The position numbers and the translations under genes were made by a program. This document shows, piece after piece, positions 42,684-53,529 of a stretch of DNA of 64,000 nt (positions are counted from its first letter, which is position 1; every line of letters begins with the position of its first letter). The DNA is from Eustoma russellianum. Its lineage: Eukaryota > Streptophyta > Magnoliopsida > Gentianales > Gentianaceae. The DNA is taken from assembly GCA_036186865.1 (NCBI GenBank), contig AP025065.1, positions 9,569,240-9,633,239 of the forward strand, read 5' to 3'. Below the pieces are notes generated by a model. It ran no database searches and had not been told where the DNA came from. It saw only the letters and a program-made list of their open reading frames with translations.

Positions 42684-43730
42684 TATGGCAAGCATCACAA
42701 AACTGGAATTTTCTACCCTAGACATTTCTGGAAGAAATTATATGGCTTGGGTCCTTGATGCCGAGATCCATTTGACATCCATGAATCTTGGGCATACTAT
42801 CAAAGAAGGAAATAAGGCAAGCGAACAAGACAAGGCAAAAGTAATTATATTTATTCGTCGTCACCTCCATGACGGGCTGAAAACCGAATATCTTGGAGTA
42901 AAAGATCCATATGAGTTATGGAAAAATTTAGAAGAAAGTTATGACCACCAGAAAAGTGTGATCCTCCCAAAGGCTAGATATGACTGGTTGCACCTGAGGC
43001 TGCAAGATTATAAGTCTTTGAACGAATATAACTCTGAAATGTCCTCTATAGTCTCACAGTTAAGGTTGTGTGAAGACAAAGTTACTGATGCTGATATGTT
43101 AGAGAAAACATTCATAACTTTCCATGCATCTAATATGCTCCTACAGCAGCAATATAGGGAAAGAAAATTTGAAAAATACTCATAGCTTATTTCATGTCTA
43201 CTTGTTGCTGAACAAAATAATGAATTGTTGATGAAGAACCACAACTCTCATCCGACCGAATCACAACCATTCCCTGAAGCGATTGCAAGTCACCATAACA
43301 ATAATCGTGGTCGTGGTCGAGGAAGTGGTGGCGGTCAGGTTGTGGTCGCGGTAGAGGTCGTGGTTGAGGTAGAAATTTTGCACCACACCACCTGAAGTGG
43401 AAAAATAAGAAAAAGCCAGATGAAAATACAAAGGAAAGTACACATGTTAAAAACCACGATGAGGTTTGTTATCGCTAAGGTGCAAAAGGGCATTGGTCAC
43501 GTACTTGCCGTACCTCCAAGACATCTGGTTGACCTCTAACATGCATCCAAGAAGGATAAAGGAAAGCAAGTCAATTTCATTGACTACTATACTGCAGACA
43601 ATAATATGAATTCCAGTAATTTTAATGATTTGGATATTGAGGATTATCTTATGGGGACCAATATGGAAGGTGAAGAGATCCAGATTGTGGATGATTTGCA
43701 AACCAGAAGAATCAAGAATGATTGTTTAAA
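42684..43730 (+). pseudogene. gag: Copia F gag
   Basis: Starts MASITKLEFSTLDISGRNYM and is open through DAEIHLTSMNLG, YELWKNLEESYDHQ and MLEKTFITFHASNMLLQQQY (the UBN2-type gag domain of plant copia elements) to a stop at 43183-43185. Degenerate sequence then shows an arginine/glycine-rich stretch (NNNRGRGRGSGGG) and a zinc knuckle in which the second cysteine codon has become a stop (CYR, stop, GAKGHWSRTC, near 43470). In life it forms particles and packages RNA. Confidence 0.85.
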
Positions 43731-43885
43731 TAAATTTTTTAAAAATGAGTTTCGTTTTTCGATTATAAGAATGCAACTAGGTTAGAATTTACACTACTGT
43801 TATTCTGAATAAATTTGTTTTGCATGATTATTATTATGATTCCAATATATTAGAGTTTTTCTTTTTACTATTCTTTTCCTGATAC

Positions 43886-45360
43886 TTGGAATCAAATAAT
43901 AAGATTCATATATGTTATGCTAGATATTTATCCAAGATGAATGGTGAAGACATATATCTAATTGATTGTGGAACGATGCACACAATTCTCCATGATCGAA
44001 AACATTTTCTAACGTTAAAATTGGCAAAAGCAAATATTAGTACAATTTCGGGTACTACAGCAGTGATTGAGGGCTCCGGAAGAGCAACAATTATATTAAC
44101 GGATGGTACAAATATATTGGTTAATACGACATTATTTTCTACCAAGTCAAAGAGAAACCTATTGATTTTCAAAGACATACGCCTCAATTGTTTCCACATT
44201 GAAACCATGAATAAGGGGAATATTATGTAGAACATCCAATGATACAGGCCAGAAGCTTGTTAAAGAACACTTCCCAATTTTCTCATCTGGATTGTATTGT
44301 GCGACTATACATCCAGTAGAATCTAATATTGTGATGAACCAGAATTTCAATGATCCAAATCTATTTATTTTATGGCATGATCGACTTGGTTACCTGGGAT
44401 CAGTCATGATTCGTAGAATTGTACAAAATTCACATGGACACCCTTTGAAGAACCATAAGATTCTGTTACCTCGTGATTGTGTGTGTGTCGCTTGTTCACA
44501 AAGAAAATTGATCGCGAGGCCATCCCCGATGAAGGTTCATGTCGAATCTCCCATATTTTTACAATGAATACAAGGGGATATTTGTGGGCCTATTGATCCA
44601 CCATGCGGACCATTTCGTTATTTTATGGTCTTGTTGGATGCCTCCTTGAGATGGTCTTATGTGAGTTTGCTCTCGACAAGAACAATGGCTTTTGCCAAGC
44701 TTTTTGCTCAAATCATTCGCTTAAGAGCACAATTTACGGATTACTCAATTAAATCTATCCGTCTTGATAATGCCGGTGAATTTACTTCACAAGCTTTTAA
44801 CGATTATTGCATGTTGATTGGGGTCGATGTTGAGCATTCAGTGGCACATGGCACACTCAAAATGGCCTGGCAGAGTCATTCATCAAACGTTTACAACTGA
44901 TTGCTCGACCTATGATCCTAAGGTCTAATTTACCTACATCGGATTGGGTCATGCAATCATGCATGTATCTGCATTGATCCGGCTAAGACCTAGTTTGTTT
45001 CAACCAAATTCGCCATTACAAATGGTATCTGGCCAGAAGTCTGATATTTCACATTTAAAGATCTTTGGTTATGCGATTTATGTTCCGATTGCCCCACCAC
45101 AACGGACAAAACTAGGTCCTCAAAGACGTCTAGGGATATGTGTGGGTTTTGATTCTCCTTCTATTGTGAGATATATTGAGCCCTTGACTGGTAATTTATT
45201 TAAGGCCAGGTATGTTGATAGCCATTTTGATGAGAAAGTTTTCCCGCCGTTAGGGAGAGAGAAAGTATTGTTTCCTAAAGAACAGCGTGAAATTACATGG
45301 AACGTCCTTCACTTTCTCATCTTGACCCATAAACAAATCAACGCGAGCAAGAAGTAAGAA
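43886..45360 (+). pseudogene. Copia F protease and integrase
   Basis: Protease: YLIDCGTMHTILHDRKHF holds the D-x-G active site, followed by ATIILTDGTNILVNTTLFS, then a stop near 44228. The GAG-pre-integrase has WHDRLGYLGSVMIRRI and CVACSQRK. Integrase core: GDICGPID keeps the first Asp, LDNAGEFTSQAFN the second, and the region of the E is damaged by a frameshift near 44870. The C-terminal part includes HLKIFGYAIYVPI and RRLGICVGFDSPSIVRYIEP. It is broken by at least four stops or shifts. Confidence 0.87.
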
Positions 45361-45379
45361 GGATAATCCATTTACAGAA

Positions 45380-47400
45380 TATTGCAAATCAGTTGCCTGA
45401 TGCATTTATTGATAGTAAAAAAGGTGACAAAATCACACATCCCGGCGATGAATACGCCTGTTCGACTTGATGCCTCTGAAAAGCATGATCATAGTATATA
45501 CCAAAAACAAGTCTAAAACGTGGACGCCCAGCTGGTGCGAAAGATAAGAACCCTCGAAAGAAAAATACTCCAGAAGAGAAAAGATGTTCACAACTTGAAA
45601 GCGTTATACAAATAAGAACTGATCAGTCTAAAATTGTTAAACAAGTTGCTCCCAAAGTAGCAAGTGAACAAAATTTTAAAGAGATATCTTTGAATTATGT
45701 AAGTATCGGAGAAAATTGGGATAGACAAAAGGTTATTATTAATCATGTTTGTGCTTATAAAATTGCATGTGAAATATAGAATGAGGATCCTAAACCAAAA
45801 TTTATTGAAGAGTGTCGACACAGAAATGATTGGCCAAAATGGAAAGATGCAATCCAAGCAGAACTAAAATCGTTAAAAAGTCGCAAAGTATTTGGACTCG
45901 TAGTCCAAACCCCTGAAGGGACGAAACCTATTGGATATAAATGGGTTTTTGTACGAAAACTCAAATAGAACAATGAGATTGTACGATACAAGGCACGTCT
46001 AGTTGCACAAGGTTTTTTCACAAAGACCTGGGCTTGATTATGATGAGACATATTCCCCGGTAATTGATGTCATAACATTGCGATATCTAATCAGCCTAGC
46101 AGTCACTGAAAACCTTGATATATGATTGATGGATGTGGTTACCGCATACTTATATGGATTGATAGACAATGATATTTATATGAAAATCCCAGAAGAACTT
46201 AAATTGCTTGAAGCATGTAATCAAAGGACGAATGGATTGTACTCAATCAAATTACAAAGATCCTTGTACGGATTAAAACAATCTTGCAGGATGTGATATA
46301 ATCGCCTTAGTGAGTACCTCGTAAGAGAAGGATATATAAATAATCCAATTTGTCCATGTGTATTTAGCAAGAGATCTCACAGTGGGTTCTCTGTAATTGT
46401 TGTATACGTTGATGATTTAAATCTTGTTGGAACTCTCGAAGAGCTTAGTAAAACTGCTAATTATCTCATAAAAGAGTTTGAAATAAAAAATCTTGGGAAA
46501 ACCAAGTTTTGTCTCGGCTTGGAGATCGAGCATTTACCTGACGGAATCTTTCTCCATCAATAATCATATACAGAGAAATTTTAAAACGATTCTATATGGA
46601 TAAGGCTCATCCATTGAGTAGTCTCATGGTTGTACGGTCGTTAGATGTGAATAAAGATCCATTTCGACCCCCAGAAGATAATGAAGAATTATTAGGTCCA
46701 GAACTACCATATATTAGTGTTGTTGGTGCTTTAATGTATCTTGCCAATTGCTCGAGGCGGGATATTGCATTCTCAATGAACTTATTGGCAAGATATAGTT
46801 CAACTCCAACCAAAAGACATTGGAATGGTGTAAAGCACATTTTACGTTATCTTCGTGGAACACAAGATATGGGTTTATACTACTCAAAGAATTCAGAATC
46901 GCAATTAATAGGTTACGCTGATGCTGGCTATCTTTCCGACCCTCATAAGGGAAGATCATAGATTGCATACGTATTTACTTGCAGAGGTGCAGCTATATCA
47001 TGGAGATCAGTGAAGCAAACCTTAACTGCTACATCTTCAAATCATTCCAAGATTTCGGCATTGCATGAAGCATGTCGTGAGTGCATATGGTTGAGATCAA
47101 TGATTCAGTATATCCAAGAGTCATGTGGGTTACCTTTGCTAAGAAAATCTCCAATAACATTGTTTAAGGATAATGCAGCATGTATTACTCAAATTAAGAA
47201 TGGTTACATCAAAGGAGATAGAACGAAGCATATATCACCAAAGTTCTCCTACACTCATGACCTCGAAAAGAATGGTGATATCAATATTCAGCAGATACAA
47301 TCAAGCCAGAATTTTGCTGACTTGTTCACAAAAGCACTTCCGACGACTACATTAAAAGAGATGGTCTACAACATTGGACTACGTCGACGCAAAGATCTCT
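45380..47400 (+). pseudogene. Copia F reverse transcriptase and RNase H
   Basis: RT shows YKARLVAQGF near 45990, DYDETYSPVIDVITLRYLI, LYGLIDNDIYMKIPEELK, SLYGLKQSC, and the catalytic box VVYVDDLNLVG (YVDD at 46404-46415), then FEIKNLGKTKFCLGLEIEHL. After a stop at 46561 RNase H continues: LMYLANCSRRDIAFSMNLLA, GLYYSKNSESQLIGYADAGY, a stop near 46961, KISALHEACRECIWLRS, FKDNAACITQIKNGYIKGD and NFADLFTKALP. Several stops make it non-functional. Confidence 0.88.
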
Positions 47401-47449
47401 TGCCAGCACACGGGGAGTGTGATTACAACATTCACACTGTACTCTTTAT

Positions 47450-47604
47450 CCTTCGTCCAAGTTTTTATCCCACAGGGTTTTTCTTAGCAAGGTCTTAATG
47501 AGGCAGTGTATCACACTTACCGATTTTTATGAATGTAGACTCTTCTTCCTTCGACCAAGTTTTTATCCCACTGAGTTTTTCTTGACAAGGTTTTAATGAG
47601 GCAT
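47450..47604 (+). repeat. Two copies of a conserved 3' block in copia F
   Basis: Copies at 47450-47514 and 47548-47604 share CCTTCG-CCAAGTTTTTATCCCAC, GGTTTTTCTT or GAGTTTTTCTT, CAAGG and TTAATGAGGCA. The same block is found in the 3' UTRs of LINEs G, C and D. It lies after the pol stop and before the polypurine tract. Confidence 0.8.
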
Positions 47605-47626
47605 GTTCTATAAAGTTTGGATATCC

Positions 47627-47635
47627 AAGGGGGAG
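47627..47635 (+). other. Polypurine tract of copia F
   Basis: AAGGGGGAG directly before the 3' LTR. Confidence 0.9.
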
Positions 47636-47915
47636 TGTTATGGATAAATTGGAATCTCAAGGATAAACATGATGTTGATATACATTGTAGAGATAGACAT
47701 TATATTAGATGTGGATATCCAAAGTATTATATCTGTTGTATACCATGTATATCAGATTAGATATAAATATCCAAAGGGTTTGTCCAAGTTTATCTTTACT
47801 CCATGAGTCCTATAAATAGGACAACATATTATATGTGAAATACACACCTTGATATACAAAGTTCTCTAGTTTCTCTTTTCTCTTCTCTACTATATTTTTG
47901 CTTGAGTTTATAACA
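47636..47915 (+). repeat. 3' LTR of copia F
   Basis: TGTTATGG...ATAACA, 280 bp, followed by the second GTAAG (47916-47920). Confidence 0.93.
47811..47818 (+). promoter_or_regulatory. TATA box of copia F 3' LTR
   Basis: TATAAATA within GTCCTATAAATAGGAC, identical in position to the 5' LTR copy. Confidence 0.7.
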
Positions 47916-47920
47916 GTAAG

Positions 47921-48800
47921 GTGTTTTGTTTAACTTCTTTCTAATTGAAAATCTATTTATAATATAACTAGTACAACTTATAGCTTCAGCCCATAAATAT
48001 TTTGGTACTTTGTTTTCACACAACATTGTCCTAGCAATTTCTTGAATTGTTCTATTTTCACATTCAACAACTCCATTGAGTTGTGGTGTTCTAGGTGGTG
48101 AGAATTTATGTTTAATTCCATGTAATTCACAAAACTTTACTATTTCGTTGTTTTTAAATTCTCCACCTCTATCGCTCCTAATTCTTTAAACATTTTCTTC
48201 ATAAAGATTTTCGAGTTGTTAATAAGATTTTCGATTGCCAAAGGAGCATCGTCTTTGTGTGTTAAGAACAATGTCCATGTGTATCGTGAGTAATCATCTT
48301 CTATGACACACACATAGTAGTATCCACTAGACTTCTTGTCCTACTTGGATCAAATAAGTCTAAGTGAAGCAATTCTAGTACATGACTAGTACTCAATTCA
48401 TGTTTTGGTTTTAATGTTTCTTTTATATGTTTTCCTTTAATACATGTTTAACATAGTTGAAAATTATCTAAGTCTAACTTAGGCATACCTCTAACTAAAT
48501 TCTTCTTAGATAACACTTCAATAGTTGAAATTCCTATATGACCTAGTCGTCTATGCCATAAATTTACATCTAAGTCATATGATATTAAACACTTAACCTT
48601 AGCATCTATCATGTTATTTAATGAAAGTGCGTAAACGTTACCATCCCTATTTCCTTTTAATATAATTTTTCCTTTTTCATTTGTTATATCACAAGAATCA
48701 GAGAGAAAAGGAACCTAATAACCGGAATCTATATGTTGTGAAATACTTAATAAATTATAAGAAAGATTTCTTACTAACAACATATTTCGTATTTGAAATG
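47921..48800 (-). pseudogene. Sirevirus E protease end, GAG-pre-integrase and integrase
   Basis: On the - strand: protease C-terminal part (RNMLLVRNLSYNLLSISQ), then KGNRDGNVYALSL, the zinc finger WHRRLGHIGIS with a Cys codon and CIKGKH after FQLC, HLDLFDPSR keeping the first catalytic Asp, and at the left end MLCENKVPKYLWAEAISCTS and FSIRKKLNKTPY next to the F insertion. Stops occur in between. The active-site half of the protease is missing, cut at 48800 by a gypsy-like LTR. Confidence 0.82.
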
Positions 48801-49559
48801 TGTTAGGGTCTCGCATTATCTCGTAAAGGAGAATACAATGCGTCGACATAAATTTCTTACACGTTAGCATGTGACGTAGAAACAAGTCGCGGAAACATCA
48901 TAATTAGAACTTTTAAATAAATACCTTCCCAAGTAAGTTACACCCCAAAATAGTAACAAATAGCCCCACATCACAAGTCACTAAAACATACATAATATCC
49001 CACTCAGATCATCAGTCATCTGAAATCCTCACAACGTCATCCAGCAAAAGTCTCATAAGTCCACCAACATCCTCACATGGCATCATACTCCGTGTAAGCA
49101 TATCCTAATTTCTCATACCTGCCAAAGCTGGTGAGTGGTGGTGTGAGTCAAATCAATAGACTCAACAGTTATGAAAATCATACATGCAGGGACAATTATA
49201 GCTAACATTTACAAATCAACATACATTTTCCTAGTACACAATTAAATTCACTTGAATATTTTTAGACACATGGAGAATAGTCAACCAAGATAAGTAAATT
49301 CATCAGCTCAATCTACATAATCGTGATGCATGTTCTTCTCAAGTATGACATACAACAAAGAAATAATCACATAAACAAAGAAGAGAACAATGCATACCAA
49401 TGAAGTAGATAAACTACGGAAAGTAAATCACTCCACGTATTAATGCGCAGCTTCATGATGCATGCCTTTCTCTATATGTCACGCGCAACAAAAGACATGT
49501 CATGCACGATGCCTATATCTCTACTGTGCAATGCATGATCTTGGTATCTAACTGAGTAC

Positions 49560-49690
49560 CTGAGGCCTATATCTCCAGTACACCATCTGGATGCCTACGG
49601 CCTATGTCCGCAGTACATCATCTGAATGCCTGTGGCCTATATCCATGGTACGTCATCTGGGTGACTGTGGCCTGTATCCACAGTATATAA
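49560..49690. repeat. 35-bp tandem repeat, about 4 diverged units
   Basis: Units contain GGCCTATATC or a variant, then CAGTACA and CATCTGGATG. They lie inside the gypsy-like LTR. Confidence 0.7.
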
Positions 49691-49954
49691 TACTCCAACA
49701 TTCATCTTTAGACATGACCTGCCATGCAATGCACGTGCCATGAATGCAAATGCATAATCTCTCGTAATCTGGTGCATCCATACTCATACATATGCTTGCG
49801 CATATACACGTGCATATATACTTGCATGTATACCCCCGCACATCCATATACATGTGCAATACGCGTTGAAATCTTACAACAATGCATACACCCCGTTCAT
49901 ATGTACATACATATCACACATATACACACAACTCGCATATAGAGAAAATCCAAT

Positions 49955-49964
49955 TACATATATG
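49955..49964. other. Left target-site duplication of the Pack-MULE
   Basis: TACATATATG, identical to 51172-51181 on the right. Ten bp fits the 9-11 bp of Mutator-like elements. Confidence 0.88.
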
Positions 49965-50278
49965 GAGTTAATTGCACCTGGTATCCATACTTTTCCACAA
50001 AGTTTTAAATAGCATCTATACTTTCATGAAACTCGCTCAACAGCCATACTTATAGGTAAAATTAACACCTGGCATCCAGCAACCGGGAATTGACCTGCTG
50101 TAGATGGTTTTTATCAAAATTCCTTTTATTTTTCACTTTTCCCCCACTTGGCGCCCAAATTTTCCCAACTATGGTTAATTCTTCCTTCCCTCCATTATCC
50201 CAACTGATTCCTCCCTCCAAAATAAATCTAAACCCAATTCTTTATTCCCCAATTCTTCTACACTTTTCTCTGTAATTG

Positions 50279-50552
50279 GAAGTGTCTATCTCTCGGAATT
50301 GTGCGGTATCAAGTGTTACTTTGCTATGAAGGTTATGGATAAAGCATCATTAGCTAGTCGTAAGATAGTGCTTCGTGCTTAGACTGAAAGGGAAATACTG
50401 CAGTGTTTAGATCATCCATTCCTTCCATCATTATATACCCAATTTGAGACGAAAAATTTTTCATGTTTGTTGATGGAGTTCTGCCCTGGAGGTGATTTGC
50501 ATTCACTTAGGCAAAGGCAGCCAGGGAAGTACTTTTCAGAACAAGCTGTGAA
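50279..50552 (+). pseudogene. Captured exon of a D6PK-like AGC protein kinase
   Basis: In one frame: GSVYLSEL (end of the glycine-rich loop), YFAMKVMDKASLASRK with the ATP-binding lysine at 50329-50331, a TAG at 50380-50382 where a glutamine is expected before TEREIL (helix C glutamate at 50386-50388), LDHPFLPSLYTQFET, the hinge LLMEFCPGGDLH, and RQRQPGKYFSEQAVK. This matches the N lobe of plant AGCVIII kinases of the D6PK group as I know them, about 90 residues of a kinase domain near 300. A splice donor GTATGT follows. The single stop is consistent with a C-to-T change. In the parent gene the product phosphorylates membrane proteins such as auxin carriers; this fragment lacks the catalytic loop. 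Confidence 0.85.
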
Positions 50553-50857
50553 GTATGTCCCTTTTTCCTTGTTTTGTTAACTTGATTGAATTTTTAAGTG
50601 CCTTTCTCGGATTCAATGGTCTGTGGTTGGTTCGAAGATCTAATAGCTGATCGCATTTCGTTACTCAAGAATGATCAGTTCTTCATGGAAATAACTTTTC
50701 ATAATAAAATTTCTTGTTGTTAATCTATATTAAGCTATGAGGCAAATACAGTCACACTAAACTATGCACTATAGCTGCAACTAGCTGCCACAAATATGTT
50801 GTAGAATTTGACATGCTCCGATAATTCATGGACTACCTTTCCCCTTCTCTTCTTCTT
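50553..50857 (+). other. Captured intron sequence after the kinase exon
   Basis: Begins with donor GTATGT and is AT-rich without ORF. It ends in a pyrimidine tract (about 50835-50857) that meets an ATTACAG at the inner TIR border (50860-50866). It is the intron, or part of it, of the captured kinase gene. Confidence 0.65.
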
Positions 50858-51208
50858 CAATTACAGAAAAAAGTGTAGAAGAATTGGGGAATAAAGAATT
50901 GGGTTTATGTCTATTTTGGAGGGAGGAATCAGTTGGGATAATGGAGGGAAGGAAGAATTAGCCATAGTTGAGAAAATTTGGGCGCCAAGTGGGGGAAAAG
51001 TGAAAAATAAAAGGAATTTTGATAAAAACCACCTACATCAGGTCAATTCCCGGTTGCCGGATGCCAGATGTTAATTTTACATATAAGTATAGCTACTGAG
51101 CGAGTTTCATGAAAGTATGGATGCTACTTAAAACTTTGTGGAAAAGTATGGATACCAGGTGCAATTAACTCTACATATATGCAACAAACAACACACTGGT
51201 GCATGATA

Positions 51209-51337
51209 AACATAACAAGTACAAATAGACCACTTATACCTGATGCATGACAACATAACGAGCACAAATAAACCACTTACACTTGATGCATGACAACATA
51301 ACGAGCACAAATAGACCACTTACATCTGATCTGTCAC
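51209..51337. repeat. 43-bp tandem repeat, three units
   Basis: 51209-51251, 51252-51294 and 51295-51337, each AACATAAC-AG-ACAAATA-ACCACTTA. It lies just outside the Pack-MULE. Confidence 0.88.
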
Positions 51338-52620
51338 TTAGCTTTCTTATTCTATGCTCGAACGTGAAGAAGGTTACCATAAAAGTCTCTGCTTCTACAT
51401 GTCCAACTTATCCTCTGGAATCTTCAGAATTGAACCTGTAAGTTAATTATTTGATTATTAACTTGTCTCTTCAACTTCACCTTTACACCACAAATTTCTT
51501 CTACTTTGAATCAACCTTATTTTTCTATGACAGTTCAATAACTTCCATATGCATATAAATTCGGCAATAGCAGTAAAAAAATACATATGCATATAACTTT
51601 ATTCCAAATAGTTTACAAATTGTATAAATATATGCATACTAACGTGCCATCAGTACATATAAAAGTTCAAGATTTCCATGCAATATATACTTTGTATATA
51701 TGTATAAGAAATTAATCCAATTATTACCGTCCTGACCGAAACTCCCTTTTTTTTTTTTACTTTTTTTTCGTTTTCCTGCCGAAATTAAAGCATCCTCTAA
51801 TTGTCTACTTTCTCTCAGTTTGTTTATAAGAATGTTCCTAAAAACTACACACAGAAACAATACACGTGCGTATTTGCTTAATATCTCAAACAGCCTATAA
51901 CGATGCCATTTTTTCCTTCTAAAAACGAATGTAACCTAAATATACATATAGTTTAATCAGAAAGCGGAATGTATTTTTTTAAACAGTAAACCCACTCATA
52001 TGAATACAATTCGGACAACAATAATTGTAACTATGTATACAACAGAAAAATACACCTATATAGTTTCAAGAACAGTAGCTATGTATATGTATACAATTTC
52101 TGGAAACAGATGCTATTAAATTAGTACGAAATTTCAAGACAGTAAATTCCTACATATGAAAACAATTTATGTATATGTATTTATACACACCACCGATACC
52201 GTTTATATATGTATACATATATTTAAAATTCTCGGAACAACGTCTAAATAGAACCATAATATTCTAAGAAAATAAAATAAAGTCAACACCTGTAAATGCA
52301 TGATCTTGGAACCGGTTGCTTTGTACACTTAAATATATCTTTTTTTCTTTTCATTTCCTTCCGAAGCATTAAACACATATATGTATATGAAGAACTTCTG
52401 GTAGCCATTATTATGTACCTCCTCATATATTCTCATTCTTTTTTTTAAACGTAATTCCACAAACCTGAAAGTTCAAAAAAAAATCATTCTCATATATATA
52501 TGCAAATACTTAATATACTATTCAATATGTCCGGCATATTTACACATAAAAACTTTCGGGTAAAACCTACAATACATATTATATACTATATTATATAAAT
52601 CCAAAACACACACACACACA

Positions 52621-52623
52621 AAC

Positions 52624-52702
<79 letters not shown>

Positions 52703-52722
52703 TATGTATATATATGTATATA
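52621..52722. repeat. (CA)/(CATA)/(TA)n microsatellite at the 3' end of LINE C
   Basis: CACACA then CATACATA, a long pure TA run, then TATG repeats. It combines target-site microsatellite and LINE tail. Confidence 0.93.
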
Positions 52723-52852
52723 TTTTAAAAAAGAAATTTTTATTGAGATGGAGCCTCACTTTTGGCGGAGAAAAACCTTATTACATCAAAATGTCTATAG
52801 TGGAACATGACTGAATGAAAACCGCCTGTGATTACCAGCTTCCAAATATATA

Positions 52853-52916
52853 TGATATGCCGCATTAAAACCTTGCCAAGTAAAACCACCCTTGTGGATA
52901 AAACCTTGGCGAAGGA
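52853..52916 (-). other. Conserved 3' block of LINE C
   Basis: On the - strand CCTTCGCCAAGGTTTTATCC, then ACAAGGGTGG, CTTGGCAAGG and TTAATGCGGCATATCA. It is identical to 30846-30908 of LINE D over its whole length, although the sequence around it differs strongly. It can fold as GCCAAG/CTTGGC outside and CCAC/GTGG inside. Confidence 0.8.
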
Positions 52917-53212
52917 AAAAGCGTACATATTTATATAAACGGAAAGATTGTATGCAGTATATTACATAGTGAAAAAAGTAACTAATGTCAGCCGACAAAG
53001 ATAGAAACCGAGTGACGTGACGTCTCAAAAAATATCGCCTGGACAAGTGCTGCCATATCCTTCTGTGACTGCAAAATGTTATGATGGTCAAGATGATGAT
53101 GGTGTGAATACTCCCGGCCGTCCATGTACATGCGAAAGCAAATGAGAAGTTAGACCAATAGCCCATCCATGTCAAGAAGAAAAACACCAAGGGAATACAA
53201 AGCGTACCGATG

Positions 53213-53446
53213 CTGCCTGTATCTTGCAGGATACAGGTAGAAAGAAAAATTGTATGCCAATCCATATGGAAGACAGAATTATCGAAAGGTATCTGCACTT
53301 GTAGGAGCCATGCATTGCCAAGATTTAAAGCATGTCGTCTGGTGAACACCCTCCAGAGATTGCAAATGGATTTCACGGTCAAGATGTTAATGTGTTGGAG
53401 ACTCATATCCGCCCGAGGCTGCCTGCATCCCGCAGGATACAGGCAG
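53213..53446 (-). other. Two stem-loops in LINE C's 3' UTR
   Basis: 53213-53240 and 53419-53446, 206 bp apart, each followed on the + strand by TGTATGC and AATCCATATGGAAG. The second has a 12-nt stem with one G-U pair in the RNA sense (- strand). Confidence 0.7.
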
Positions 53447-53529
53447 AGAAAAAAAATGTATGCTAATCCATATGGAAGACCGATATTACTTAAGTCAGGC
53501 GCACTTGCACTGATGAGAGATCCAAAGCA

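Larger units (their letters stand above)
42294..47915 (+). mobile_element. Copia element F, + strand, complete but decayed
   Basis: Length 5622 bp with 280-bp LTRs (ends TGTTATGG...TTATAACA; the left start is mutated to TGCTATGG) and a GTAAG target duplication. The order is gag, protease, integrase, RT, RNase H. About 16 mismatches between the LTRs by eye (about 94% identity). Its priming site (TGTTATCAGCAC, 42574) is not the initiator-Met type of B and C. Confidence 0.93.
49965..51171. mobile_element. Pack-MULE with 314-bp TIRs carrying a kinase gene fragment
   Basis: Terminal inverted repeats 49965-50278 and 50858-51171 begin GAGTTAATTGCACC and agree along their whole 314 bp with scattered mismatches. 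A 10-bp direct duplication flanks the element. Long TIRs and a 9-11 bp TSD define Mutator-like elements; there is no transposase, so it is non-autonomous. The 579-bp interior holds part of a plant AGC protein kinase gene, which makes it a Pack-MULE. It is inserted in the gypsy-like LTR. Confidence 0.9.
48801..52620. repeat. Gypsy-like LTR, interrupted by a Pack-MULE and LINE C
   Basis: Starts TGTTAGGGTCTCGCATT at the break in E's protease. Like the LTR at 5429 it has a TG start, a CTGGTGAGTGGTGGTG segment, short tandem units and no ORF. Tandem units of about 35 bp (GGCCTATATC-CAGTAC-CATCTGG) run 49560-49690. Three 43-bp units (AACATAACGAGCACAAATA) run 51209-51337. It probably resumes at 58951-59460 after LINE C. 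Its right edge and TSD were not found, and E's gag-to-protease region is missing on the far side, so a deletion accompanied or followed the insertion. Confidence 0.5.
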
